A DNA stretch of 50,000 bases, taken from assembly GCA_905221605.1 (NCBI GenBank), contig CAJNDS010002532.1, positions 297,033-347,032 on the forward strand. Direction: 5' to 3'. Under the pieces are notes generated by a model. The model was not told the origin of the DNA. It saw only the letters and a program-made list of their open reading frames with translations, and made no database searches. This stretch comes from Symbiodinium natans (Eukaryota; Sar; Dinophyceae; Suessiales; Symbiodiniaceae). The translations under genes were made by a program, and so were the position numbers. Below, piece by piece: positions 28,829 to 39,370 of this stretch (positions are counted from its first letter, which is position 1; each line of letters begins with the position of its first letter).

Positions 28829-29183
28829 GGGAGGTGCTCTGTGCATTGCGGGTTTTGAAGGGTTGAATTGTTAGGCGGTTTGAGAAATGGGTTGAAAGCG
28901 TGGGGGAGAGTGTAGGATGTGAGGTCTGGGGTCAGGGCGGCGCTTCGGATTTTGTTTTGTGCGGTGTTGTGTCGGGAGGTGCTTTGGCTTTTGGATTGTA
29001 TTTGGGGTTTGGGCGTGGGATTTGGGAGGTGCTTTGTGTTTTGGATTGTATTTGGGATTTCGGCGTGGGATTCGGGAGGCGCTTCGCGTATTGCAGGTTC
29101 GAAGGGTTGATTTATTAGGTGGATTGAGAATTGGGGTGAAAGCGTATGGGGGTGGGGGTATTGGATGTGAGGTCTGGGGTCAG
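28829..29183 (+). repeat. Imperfect 110-bp direct repeat with inner repeats
   Basis: About 28829-28937 and 29072-29183 share GGGAGGYGCTYYG, GAAGGGTTGA, TTGAGAA and TGTGAGGTCTGGGGTCAG. Between them a 55-bp unit (TTTTGGATTGTATTTGGG, GGCGTGGGATT) occurs twice or more. Open frames here follow from the repeat. Confidence 0.75.
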
Positions 29184-29299
29184 CTACTGCTTGCTACAAT
29201 AAGGGGCCCCCTAATATAGTCCCCCCAAACGAAGGATTCCCTCCAAGAAGTTGCCCTAATTTCGGACTCGTGGGGTCTGAGCTCTCAACCAAAACAAAT

Positions 29300-29413
29300 C
29301 CCTAAACCCCAAACCCCAAACCTTAAACCCTAAACCCTAAACCCTATACCCTAAACCCTAAACCCTAAACCCTAAACCCTAAACCCTAAGCCCTAAGCCC
29401 TAAACCCTAAACC
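29300..29413 (-). repeat. CCCTAAA array
   Basis: CCCCAAA units first, then about 13 CCCTAAA/CCCTAAG units. Confidence 0.92.
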
Positions 29414-29420
29414 TGAACAG

Positions 29421-30962
29421 GTGGTGGCCAGCCGGGCCCCTCGAGTTCGGCGGCTGCAAGCAGCGGGGACGCGGCATTGCAGCAGGTGCCGAGACCGGTG
29501 AAACATCCGACGGTGGATGTTCCCCCTTTTTTATTCCCAGGAGGGCTTTTCTAATATTTTAGAATAGGGTTTAGGGCTTAGGGCTTAGGGTTTAGTGTTT
29601 TTTTAGGGTTTAGGGCTACTTGGAGGCCCATGGTACTTATTAACCAATGATAGCTGTACTTAGAACTGCACTTACAACCATATTGGGGGACTTAACGAGC
29701 TTGTAAGTGGGTTATAAGTACAGTTATATTTGGTTAATAAGTACCATGAACCTCCAAGTAACAGTTTCTAACAAGTCCTTAATAAGGATTATGGTATCCT
29801 ATATGCTTTGGGTTTAGGGTGAAGTTTAGGGTTTAGGGTTGGGATGTTGCCCTTGCAAGCAGTCCTTTACAGGGATTATGGTACGGTACCCTATATGGTA
29901 ATCTGATAGTCCCTGTTAAGGACTACAGGTACTAACAGTCCTTAGTCGGGATGATAGTACCCTTATATTAATCCCCATTAAGGACTGCTCGTAAACGGGG
30001 GGGAGCATCCCAACATCCGACGGTGGTTTTCGTTTGAGATCTTGACGACTCCTCGCGAAGCCGGTGCATGCTCAGTTGTGGGCTTGTAGGCTTGTAGGCT
30101 TGGAGGTAGGGTTTAGGGTCCAGGGTTTCGGGTTTAGGGTTATTTAGGGTAGAACGGGCGTATAGCTGCATCTCAAAATGGAAAATCGAATGGTAGCCTG
30201 GAAAGCACCTGGAAGCGTGTAACTACCTCGTTACGTAAACCCTTAGACCTTTGCATCTCCCAAACCCTAGTATACCAACTCCCCCGGAATACTATAGTCA
30301 TTCCTTATTGGGCCGTGTACACCTAAACCCTAAGCCCTAAACCCTAAACCCTAAACCCTAAACCCTAAACCCTAAACCCCGAACCCCCAACCCTAAACCC
30401 TATGTTCGGAAACCCCCACGTGTCTGTGCTGGTGAGGTCTACACAATGCCAGATTTGCCACCCGACTGGGTCGCGGTACCCGACCAGCAACTCGTCCTGC
30501 AAAGGATGTACAGGGTTTAGGGTTTAGGGTTTTAGGTTTTAGAGTTTAGGGTTCGGATTCTGAGACTGAGCCGCTCCCAAGTGTCATCCAAGGGCGTCTG
30601 GACGGTGGCTCGGCAGGGAAGTCAGGGGGTAAACCCTAAACCCTAAACCCTAAACCCTAAACCCTAAGCCCTAAATAGGCGACTGAGGCGACTGAGGCGC
30701 GAGATGTGAACGTACCAGGATGGGCTATTAGACCTTATCATCCCCATCATGAACCCTATAAAGGGCCTTTTCAGGGATTATAGGGTATAATGGCCTCTAT
30801 AAAGGGATTATAGGGTACAATAGCCCATCCTGGTACCTGAACCTGGCGATCTGGAGGCCGTACTTCTGGAACCCCACCACCGGTGAAGTGACCTGGTCCA
30901 AGCCGGGTATGATGATGCCGCCCATGCCAATGTTTCAGCCCCCAATGTTTTTCCAGCAGTAG
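29421..30962 (+). CDS. WW-domain protein, C-terminal exons
   Basis: WW domains bind proline-rich ligands. The last exon (30843-30962) reads LAIWRPYFWNPTTGEVTWSK, carrying the YF.N..TGEVTW..P half of a WW domain, then a Met/Pro/Gln-rich tail and stop TAG. The domain is entered from a short exon (30677-30711, ATEATEARDVN) once the family C element is removed. Upstream islands: 29421-29516 (SSSAAASSGDAALQQVPRPV), about 30027-30090 (RRWFSFEILTTPREAGACS), 30440-30510 (PDLPPDWVAVPDQQLVLQRM, which may itself be the LPPDW start of another WW unit) and 30563-30630. Arrays at 30323-30402, 30510-30552 and 30630-30675 lie between. Exact joins are uncertain. Confidence 0.6.
29515..30012. mobile_element. 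Composite family E element with nested family D and telomere tracts
   Basis: Outer inverted ends GATGTTCCCCC and GGGGGGAGCATC. A 14-bp direct repeat ACATCCGACGGTGG flanks it (29503-29516, 30013-30026). Inside are TTTAGGG tracts (29567-29615, 29808-29840), a family D element (29617-29761) and a second GGGATGTTGCCC end at about 29840. The host sequence is the WW-protein gene. Confidence 0.7.
29617..29761. mobile_element. TIR element family D
   Basis: CTACTTGGAGGCCCATGGTA and TACCATGAACCTCCAAGTA are inverted ends. ACTTATTAACCA/TGGTTAATAAGT extends the repeat. Confidence 0.8.
30323..30402 (-). repeat. CCCTAAA array
   Basis: Ten units with one CCCCGAA and CCCCCAA. Confidence 0.92.
30510..30675. 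repeat. Two arrays in opposite orientation flanking a coding island
   Basis: 30510-30552 is TTTAGGG after TGTACAG|GG. 30630-30675 is CCCTAAA starting GGG|GTAAACCC, a GT donor supplied by the reverse-orientation unit, and ending AAATAG before the 30677 exon. Confidence 0.88.
30712..30837. mobile_element. TIR element family C inside the WW-domain coding sequence
   Basis: GTACCAGGATGGGCTATTA and CAATAGCCCATCCTGGTAC are inverted ends. TGAAC is duplicated (30707-30711, 30838-30842). Removing the element and one TGAAC gives GAT GTG AAC CTG GCG ATC TGG and completes the WW segment. Confidence 0.88.
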
Positions 30963-31681
30963 ACGCGTGTCGGATTGCAAAGGCAGCTTCGCATGCTTAA
31001 GTGGCAGAGGGCCTGCAACGTGATGGGGGACGGCTCTATTGAAGCCCATATGGGTTTCTCCACCTGCAGAGCGGAGCTGCCGGTTGCAATTTCGAGTAGT
31101 TCTTACCTCATATGGCGAGGCAGACCTCATTGTTTCGTGCTGTCGATGCCTTACACTTTATATATATATATATGTACACATAGATCACACTCGGCCTTAA
31201 TGCACAGCTGGCCTGCTTCGCAGGTTCAAGAGCATGGTGTGTGGGGATGACGGTGCTCACAGGGGTTAGGCTTAGCCACTGATATCCAGTCCACGGTAGT
31301 TTCGAACTCAGCACCTGTGCTGTCAACACATGCCAGGTGTCGTGACATGTCGGAATAATCGTTTCATAGCTCGCAGTCCAGCCGAGCTTCAGCTCAAAAG
31401 AGAGTGGTTATGCTTAGTCGAGCCCAGCAGCGCTGACGTGATGCTGTTTTGCACAACCCTGTGGGCAGGCTGTAAAACATCCCTTTACATTTTCTCTCCG
31501 AAGCAGCTCAGAGGCTCAAGAAGCCTCCAAGATGAGATGGGATGTGTTGAACGGGTGTTGAAACAAGAAATGCACATAGACAGTGTCGGGATCCAACTAA
31601 ACTCTTGCCACATAGCGTAGAGATCACTCGAGAGCTCTCTGCCTTTCTCTGGAGACCCTGGAGAAAGAAGGCCTTTAATTC

Positions 31682-31900
31682 ATGTCGGAGGGCGGCCCGG
31701 GCCAAGGCGGCCAGGGCGGCCAGGGTGGCCAGGGTGGCCAGGGCCAGGGCCACAGTGGCCAGGGTGGCCACGGTGGGCAGGGCTTGGAGGTGGACGACGA
31801 GTTTCGGGACTTGGGCCCCGAGGCAGCCTGGTCCTTGTCCTCAGCCAAACAAGGCAACGGATGCTGGGCAAAACTTAAGCAGCCTAAGCAGGAACTGTAG
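31682..31900 (+). CDS. Possible small Gly/Gln-rich protein
   Basis: ATG to TGA/TAG frame with GGQGGQGGQGGQGQGHSGQ repeats, then LEVDDEFRDLGPEAAWSLSS. The repeat GGCCAGGGC is open on both strands, which weakens the call, but the non-repeat half has plausible codon use. It could also be one exon of a larger gene. Confidence 0.35.
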   Translation: MSEGGPGQGGQGGQGGQGGQGQGHSGQGGHGGQGLEVDDEFRDLGPEAAWSLSSAKQGNGCWAKLKQPKQEL

Positions 31901-33228
31901 TGTCATCACAACTCTGAGCTTTACAGTCCTTGCTGGACCAACTCGAGGGCACAGATTCTGATTGAACATGCAACCTTTCGAAGCCCTGAGCCCTAAGAAG
32001 CCCAGGAGTGGAGCAACTGCGTGATGGAAGTACTGACACCTTCTGGCAATCAGACGGGCCTCAGTCCTGCTCTCAAGTTCCTCATGAAAGTTCTGCAGCA
32101 TTGCGAATACCCTGGGTAGTCTGTATATTAACCTATTGTACAACTTGTGTACCGTTCCAGTACGTAGCAGATATCCAGCTGATGCCAAGCAGGGGTCTGG
32201 CCGGATTTCGAGTTGCGGTTCAGGTTCCGGTCAAACCCCAAGGTGCTGGCTTTTGTGGGTGCACTGGAAGCAATGGTATGTTGCTGTGGAGCTTGCTCAC
32301 TTGGCGTACCTTTACACTGCTGGAGGGCGAGTGTATCTTGAGTCTTGCGTCCTCATCCGAGGCCGCACCTCATTAACATCCAGTTCCAACGCAAGGCAAG
32401 GCCCCTGTGAGCTGTTTTGTCCAAAAGTCCACTTCCCACCTTGACAGGTCAAGGTCAGCGAAATATGCTTTTACGTGTGCTTCAAGATTGACGAGCCACA
32501 CACCGAGTCATCGTGACTTGTTGTTGCGTCGTGCTGGAGAATGTTGGAGCATCTGCAGCTTAGGGCATCTGCGCACCAGCTGTGAGGTCATACACGCCCT
32601 CGCGAATCTCAGTCCGGATAGGCACCGCGCATCACGACTTACAAGAGGCAAGCAGCTAGGATCGAACCGTCTCACTGTTGTGCTTTCACCTCCGCCATCT
32701 GTGGGCAGGTGCAGGTCATTGAGCTCAAAGAGCCGGATGGTGCAGTGCTGTGATCGGGAGTGGGATTTCCAGAGTCGGTGGAAGTGTATGTCGCATCTTT
32801 AAGATGTCATTGAAGCTTCTGCTTGCCTGGACATTGCCTGTTTGCCGCATTGATGCTTGCGCCCTTCTCAAGGTTGGATCTCCATACCACTTGCCAAATC
32901 GAGCTTCCGACCTACGGACGCCTGGTGATGTTGGGCCTATCTACCTGTTGATGGTTCCGTAGAGGTGCATTCACCACAAGTCCAGGATCACAGAGTGGAC
33001 AAGAAGGGCAGGACGCGTCTAGGTTCTTCAAGCCCAGCATAGGAAGACGTGTCCACTTTGCACCAAATCCAGCCATCCAACAGGGAACTGCTTGGCCAGG
33101 GTAGACTAGCGGACATGGGAGGACTGTCATTTGGAAATCTACTGCTCGCTTCAGGCAGATAATGTATATATCTATATATATATATATATGTGGAGATATT
33201 GCACGGATGATGATCGGCCAGTTCCTCC

Positions 33229-33571
33229 CCTCCCAACACCAGCAAGAGTGCCGCCAGATGGAGTGCCGTTTTTGCCATGTGCGCGAGCGCAGGTTGAGCG
33301 TTGGTGTTCACCTTGTTTGGTGGCGTTTTTTGTGTGCAACCATGGGGTCAGAGAGGCTGCATCTAGCTACATCAGTCCAGCCATCAGTGAGGAGCTTCCA
33401 GCAAGTTGCACCTTGCGCGATGCCGACATGGGGGGTGCTCGGGAATTTGTCCGGACGCATTTCATCCAGCAGCCTGGACCAAATTTGCAGCACGACGTGA
33501 CAAGTGGAACCTCTAAACAAATGTGGGTAGACTGCACGCGCAGCTTTGGAGAACAAGGTTGGCCGTGCTGA
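33229..33571 (+). CDS. Possible exon, unidentified
   Basis: Open frame after the TA microsatellite, including VERWCSPCLVAFFVCNHGVR and EELPASCTLRDADMGGAREF, stop TGA. Composition is mixed; no family was recognised. Confidence 0.3.
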
Positions 33572-34722
33572 CCAACCATCAGTTCCTTGTCATGTACCAG
33601 GGAGGTTTGGGATGCACATGGGTTCATGGATGTTCACGGGATGTCCATGGGACACATGGTGAACAGAGTGATGGGGGAAGGTGTGAAAGAGTGGCCTAAG
33701 GAACGGACGCGACACGCATATCCGTCAAATCAAGGCCGAGCTCCTCAACCTGAGATTTTGGAGCATTTATTGGAGAAATCTGCCTCGTTAGGTGCTTGGC
33801 CCCCGAAGCTCCACGCGCTCGATCGCGGAAGTGCCACGGGAGGTTCGTTTCCTTTTGCTTTGGGGTCCTCATGTTAATCGGCTCACTGAGACCTGTGAGG
33901 TGTGCCCTCTCAAGCTTCAGACGCGCGATCTGATGCAGTTCGCAAGCGTTCGATGAAAAAGCGCGCTCTGAAGTACGTCGAGCCATGGCCACATTGCTTC
34001 TTGATCTTTGAACATCCTGGGCAACGTGTGGTAACAGTTGGACCTGTGCAGGTGCTTCGACATGCACCGACTAGGACAGGTCAATGCTCAGAGGTATGTC
34101 CATGACCAGAAGTACTCGAACTTGAAGTAGTGACACGGCTTGGGAAGGCTTGGTGTAAGCATGCTCGAGAGCTCTCCACCAAGGCACCATTAGGCTCCGC
34201 GCATGCTAAATTTCGGAAGCCCCCCATATCAGCAGAAAGTAAGAAGCTTTGGGCCGCCAGCCATGTAATCTTGTCAGCTCGACTGTAATCGGTCTTAATC
34301 GTCAAGCTGATGCACATCCGCATACCGTGCAGCAGTTAAGCAATAAGAGTCGTCGTGCGGCCTCCCCTGCGGAGCTTCAGCCTTTGACCCAGTTTGGTAC
34401 ACCTAAAGATTCTTGAGTCATGCGCTGTGCAAGCGGCGCAGTTCTGGACAAAGCTCGCAAGGTTGGCCAAGCGTGGCGGGCTTCGGAAGTGGCAGGAGGT
34501 TCTGCGATGGGAGGGGGTGGGGGGCGTAGGCGGGAGGGGCACGGAAAAGCCTAAGATGTATGCGGTTTTTTGTTTAACTTCTGCGTAAGTGTTTAAATAG
34601 CAGCATGCAAGAGTATTCACCGGCTTGACGCGCCCTATTCTACGGCGGCAGAAACCAGTTGCTGAAACGTGAGCATCCGCGCCTGGGTCAGTTGCGAGTC
34701 AGGTGATGAGGAGTTCTGTTGG

Positions 34723-34803
34723 TTCAGGGTTTAGGGTTTAGGGCTTAGGGCTTAGGGCTTAGGGCTTAGGGCTTAGGGCTTAGGGCTTACTAGGCTTTAG
34801 GGT
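34723..34803 (+). repeat. GGGCTTA-dominated telomere-like array
   Basis: Two TTTAGGG units followed by about seven CTTAGGG units in a row and a CTTTAGGG. A variant-homogenised array. Confidence 0.9.
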
Positions 34804-34991
34804 TATTCATTCGAGTTCGATCCATCAAAGCCCATGGGCGTGGGCGTGAGACTCGCCATGGGGATCAAATATGCAATGCACCCACGGCTGTGCACGCTGT
34901 GCCGGAAGCTTGTTGCAGGCTGGCACTGAAAAGGTGGCCAAAGGCCGGAGGTCTAAGGGGTGTTTGGGACTCATACTTGCAAGCTCGTGTT

Positions 34992-35324
34992 TCATGTGAG
35001 GTCGTTCTGCCGAACTGAGAAAGGGTGCGCTTGTTTCCAGGTGTGCACCCTGGGCACCACCAGCAACATGAGCGTTCCGTGAGCCTCCTGCTGGCAGCAG
35101 CCATCCTTTCTGATAGCGATCTTGCCATACAAATCGAAGAGGGCCCCAGAGTCGAGGTACACCTGTGTGCCCATCCTGCCCCACTTTGGCGCAGAGGTGG
35201 GGGGTCTTTGGCTGTTTCGGCATCCGCAAAGATCCCAATCTTAGCAGAGGTTCGGGGCTTTTCCTTGGATGGCCATGAGCCGCTTGCAGCAGACGTCGTG
35301 CAGAGGAGTCGGAGCAAAGTGTGA
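34992..35324 (-). CDS. Possible coding segment, strand unresolved
   Basis: On the minus strand, 35174-34992 reads VYLDSGALFDLYGKIAIRKD and HGTLMLLVVPRVHTWKQ, and further right SKEKPRTSAKIGIFADAETA in another frame. On the plus strand, 35025-35324 is also open (SLLLAAAILSDSDLAIQIEE). I favour the minus strand slightly. Real orientation needs transcripts. Confidence 0.3.
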
Positions 35325-36011
35325 GTCGCTCGTGGAAGTTCTTTGGCATTGTTTACACCTACGCCAATTGCAAACGCAACGAGACGGAGCCTGTCGAATG
35401 ATTGTGCATGATTCTGCATTCCTTACTTACAGCCCAGAGCTTCTTGCAGGATCAAGGAGGACATGAAGATCCACAGAGTTTTGGTCTTCAAAGGTCAAGG
35501 CCGAATCAGTGGAGAAAGACAGGCCGGAAACAATCGGACAACCACGGGCGCTCTCCCTAACATCCCTGTGTTGTCCTGGGTTGTCCTGTTCTGGTTTGAG
35601 CTTAGTTCTGGTCTGGCATCTGCCACCAGGCAGCTTTTCTTGCCTGAGATGCGGAGAAAGTGTGACATCTCGAGCTACGGGCTGTTATTGTGCACGAGAC
35701 TCCTGGGCACGTACTGGCCCTGACTTTGAAAAGCGCTACCTGAGGATGAGAGCATCATGCACCCGTGCTCTGTTGTAGGTTCAGCTGTCGCAGCAGCTGG
35801 GCACTGCTACTGGGATGCACGAAGAAGTACTAAAAGCTGTCAACCACGCATCACCCCCCTTCACCCTAAACCCTAAACCCTAGCCCCTAAACCCTAATCC
35901 CTTCATTGCTTGCCAAGATTGAGAGCACTTTCTACAAGCATCCCAGGAGCTTGGGCCCCAGGCACATGCACGTCCCCCAAGATGTATGGGGGTTTCCGGG
36001 AGACGCCGTTT

Positions 36012-36035
36012 CAGGGTTTAGGGTTTAGGGTTCAG
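36012..36035 (+). repeat. Three-unit TTTAGGG array
   Basis: TTTCAGGGTTTAGGGTTTAGG.. with one TTCAGGG; located upstream of the dioxygenase exons. Confidence 0.75.
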
Positions 36036-36253
36036 GGGGGGTTCCGATAATAAGGCTTGTAATTTGGGGTATTTTGAGGGTATCTCGCCTCCCCTCCCCG
36101 ACCCCGCCCTTTTCGGGAAGCACCCATATCAAGCAACATGTGGCCAAGGTCCGCATCCCGACATCTTCCGTGTCTCCAACGATGATCCTTTGCGCCTACT
36201 AGTCGTTCGTTTGGAGTAAATTTGCGCTTGAGGCACGGGCTGAGGGGACAGAG

Positions 36254-36986
36254 GGGACAGATGTCAACCTCAGGAAAGGGAAGGCTGCGTTGGAGTGGGG
36301 CGTCCACCTCAGCTATGTGAGCTCATTCCTTCTGTTTCACTGTGCTTCTCAGCTGCTGTGACACTCCCTGACAAGCCGCGGTACAATGAAAGGAGGACCG
36401 GGTGGCATCTGGATGGCACCTTCCAAGCACAGCCGCAGCCCAAAGACTACATGACCGCGGCCTCCAGTCCCTGAAGTCACTTTGGAATCTCCGAGCTTTG
36501 GAGGCCCTTCAAGTACCAGACCATGCACTTCCACAGCGTTTGTCAGGGTGGGGAGACGTGGTTGGGATCCCAATGATCCCAATTCGTGAGTCGCATCTCC
36601 GAGACTGCTACCACTGAAGTAGCGGAGTGCTCCGTGGTGAGGTTCGTTCCCCTCAAAGAGTTCTATGAGATGCAGGATGATGAAACAAGGGCTCGCCCGG
36701 TTCCCTGTGCAGCTCAAGACATCGCATTGCGCCCTCGCAGGATTTCTTTGGCAGTGCTGTGGCCCACCCACCCAAAGGCCCAGCAAGCATTGATGCTAGG
36801 TCCAAGTATTGTAATGCCCTAAACCCTAAACCCTAAACCCCAAACCCTAAACCCTAAACCCCAAACCCTAAACCCTAAACCCTAAACCCTACGTGTGGCC
36901 AAGGCTGGGACAGATATTGGATGGTCACTCGGGAGGAACTTGCGCATCCTCTGGTCTACCGCCACCCGGTGCGACAGGCCCTCGGT
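36254..36986 (+). CDS. TauD/TfdA-like Fe(II)/2-oxoglutarate dioxygenase
   Basis: The family hydroxylates small substrates using Fe(II) and 2-oxoglutarate. Exon about 36254-36320 reads KGKAALEWGVHLSYV. Exon from 36352 reads TLPDKPRYNERRTGWHLDGT, with the HxD iron-ligand motif in WHLDG. Exon about 36509-36560 reads KYQTMHFHSVCQGGET. It joins in phase 2 across the GT-AG intron 36561-36641 to the exon from 36642, FVPLKEFYEMQDDETRAR, giving the family's GGETWFVPL step. About 36930-36986 reads EELAHPLVYRHPVRQALG, the family's LV.RHP..G.. motif. The array 36817-36892 lies between the last two. The third iron ligand (distal His) and C-terminus were not found. The intron between the first two exons would be only about 31 bp, so that join is doubtful. 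Confidence 0.65.
36817..36892 (-). repeat. CCCTAAA array inside the dioxygenase gene
   Basis: Starts AAT|GCCCTAAACC; eleven units, two of them CCCCAAA. Confidence 0.92.
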
Positions 36987-36987
36987 G

Positions 36988-37090
36988 TAGGGTTTAGGGT
37001 TTAGGGTTTAGGGTTTAGAGTTTAGAGTTTAGGGTTTAGGGTTTAGGGTTTAGGGTTTAGGGTATAGGGTATAGGGTATAGGGTATAGGC
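36988..37090 (+). repeat. TTTAGGG array ending in a TATAGGG block
   Basis: Starts GG|TGTAGGG after the HPVRQALG exon. TTTAGAG and TTTAGGG units, then four TATAGGG units. Confidence 0.92.
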
Positions 37091-38579
37091 GCCGCTTGAT
37101 GTGATGGCATGTGTTCTTCGGAGCTGTGCAACTTTTGCGCAAATGTCTGCTGCAGGATACCACAATGATGTTCCACTGCGGCGCTCATTTTTGCCGTGCA
37201 TGGTGTGTGGCCGGAGACCGAGTTGTTTTTGCAGGACCCCTTAACATTTTCTCGTGGCGTCTGTCCGAGGATGGAGATGCCGCTGCGCCAGCTGAGAGGC
37301 CTTGAAGCGATGTGCGAAGCTGTGCGAAGAGCCCCCTCGGCAGCTAGTCTAGCTGCTCGCTGGGCCAATGATGTTCAGTCTCAGCAAAGTGGATCCCAGT
37401 TCGCGAGGCGGCCGCAGCACATGCTGCCCGGGAACGTGGTGCAGGAGCACTGTGCAGAACCCAAAAGCCTCAAAATGTGATGCAGCTTTAGGGCTGGAAT
37501 GCCAAGAGGAGCAGGAGATAGGAGGAGGCAAAAGATACTTCATGCATAATTTGCATAATCACAAAAGGTTCACTTGATGACAAAACGTGCCAGTGGTCGT
37601 AGTAAGCAAAGGAATCATACAATCTTGCGAATGCAGAAGTGAGAGGACGAGCTCAGTGAGGCGCTGGACAGAGCGGTTGATAAGATCGGCATCAAGATGC
37701 GCTGGGAGGCTCCGTAAAGTCACAGGAAACGCTTGCTCTGCTTAAAGCATTCTGTTGTCAGTGCTTATGTAGGGACACTATGTGCACATCAGGAAGGAGA
37801 CTTTGCCATTAATGACAACCTGGGCAATTGCCATGCTCTCAGCTCGGGTCAGACCCTGAAATACAAAACGAAGTAGGTAAAGCAAGCTCCCATATCGAAA
37901 GCCCCATGCTGCAGACATAGCGAAGCTGTGAACCCCTTAGGAAGCCCGCTTTGCATGTCTCTTGTCTACGAATCGATGTTCTCAGTCTGCAACGCTCCCA
38001 GGCCATTATGCATCCCCTGGCACCCAGAATCCGAAGAGCAGAGCTGGGCTCAGGCACGGCGTTTGGTTGTGTGTTGCACGAATACAATGATACTCTCGTC
38101 TTTGCTGGAGGTGTGTGCGGGACGGCCCTTTAATATTCCTAAGTTCTTCTCTGTATTATCCCCTTTGGGAATTATTTCATTTTTGTTTGTATAAAACCCA
38201 ATATTAAACATATCATTTTCATTAAGGTTTTAAGGGGAGTATAGTTCTAGTCAAGCCTATTCTCCGGCTCGCTTGCCCTGCTTGGGAGCAAGAGCTGTGG
38301 ATCTGCTTCGGGTCGGAGGGGTCGGGTTTGCAGGCCGAGCGCACCCTGGTTGATCCCCCCACATATATAAATATATGTACATATCATAAAGAGTAAAATC
38401 AAATTATATGAATAGAACAATATAGCAATGCAAAAAAACTATACAATCATATATACATACGAAATAAATATAAACTAGTACAATAACAACGTAGCCAAAT
38501 AAAAAGTCGTGGTATGATAATACGATACCAACCAAGAGTACAATGGATGCATGGACATGATTATAGAGGTTGCAGCGGA
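37091..38579. other. Region with no firm gene; introner relic and AT-rich tract
   Basis: Frames at 37196-37480 and 37951-38133 are open but not convincing; the first might hold the dioxygenase C-terminus. 38360-38560 is AT-rich. One family A introner is at 38148-38242. Confidence 0.4.
38148..38242. mobile_element. Introner family A, 95 bp
   Basis: 6-bp duplication AGTTCT (38142-38147, 38243-38248). Contains TATCCCCTTTGGGAATTATT, ATAAAACCCAA and ATTAAGGTTTTAAGGGGAGT. One flanking frame stays open after excision (GPLIFLSSSQAYSPARLP), but host coding is uncertain. Confidence 0.8.
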
Positions 38580-38700
38580 AACCCTAAACCCTAAACCCTA
38601 AACCCTAAACCCTAAACCCTAAACCCTAAACCCTAAACCCTAAACCCTAAACCCTAAACCCTAAACCCTAACCCCTAAACCCTAAACCCTAAACCCTAGA
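38580..38700 (-). repeat. CCCTAAA array, 17 units
   Basis: Nearly perfect, preceded by GGAAACCC. Confidence 0.95.
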
Positions 38701-38711
38701 CTTGTGCCTAT

Positions 38712-39295
38712 GTGTTTGCTCGCATCCTGCCACTGTCAGACGTCTCGGTCGATGCTGTTCACACTGCACTTTGCCAGTCTTGCGGCTCCATCGGCTTCCG
38801 GCGAGTGCCCCCCCTAAACCCTTAAAGTTTAGGGTTTAGGATTTAGGGTTGAGGGTTTAGGGTTTAGGGCTTAGGGTTTGGGGCAGTTTAGGGTTTAGGG
38901 TTTCGGGTTTAGGGAAACCCTAAACATCCTTGAGCTCCTTGTTGCCAGGATCTTGCATCGAACAACAATCGCGGGAGAAGACGTGCCTACAAAGGCAGAT
39001 GGGCGCCGAACGTTCTACTTGAATCATCCGCCTTAAAAACGGATGCGCTCATGTACCGACTTCTGCTTCGCCTTGCCACGCCATGCATTGATGGGTTTGG
39101 GTTTAGGGTTTAGGGTTTAGCGTTTAGGGTTTAGGGTTTAGGGTTTAGGGTTTAGGGTTGCTTGCACACACGCAGAGCTCTCGCACATGCTTGTGCTTTC
39201 CGAAGCATCGTGCCTCAAGTAAACGAAACGTCGTAGGCAGGCAACCGAGTCGAACTGCCTTCGCTGCCCAGCTCAGGCTCGAATGCAACCTCACT
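38712..39295 (+). CDS. Unidentified exon cluster
   Basis: About 38712-38812 reads YVFARILPLSDVSVDAVHTA and CQSCGSIGFRRVP. About 38930-38998 reads LELLVARILHRTTIAGEDVP. About 39000-39092 reads WAPNVLLESSALKTDALMYR, then LLLRLATPCIDG. About 39166-39295 is open (TAFAAQLRLECNLTR) and ends at a TTTAGGG array. Strong coding composition, Leu-rich helical character. Degenerate TTTAGGG tracts (38825-38935) and a regular array (39097-39160) separate the islands. No family was recognised. Confidence 0.42.
39097..39160 (+). repeat. TTTAGGG array
   Basis: Nine units, one TTTAGCG. Confidence 0.92.
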
Positions 39296-39370
39296 AGGGT
39301 TTAGGGTTTAGGGTTTAGGGTGTAACATGTTGCATTTGCTGTGCCACGACCAAAGCCAGCACCAGGTGCC

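Larger units (their letters stand above)
30965..36010. other. Array-poor region with weak gene evidence
   Basis: About 5 kb with only one sizeable array (34723-34803) and a small one at 35864-35900. TA microsatellites at 31143-31175 and 33161-33190. Several open frames of 70-180 codons exist on both strands. Only those listed separately have composition that looks coding. Confidence 0.4.
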
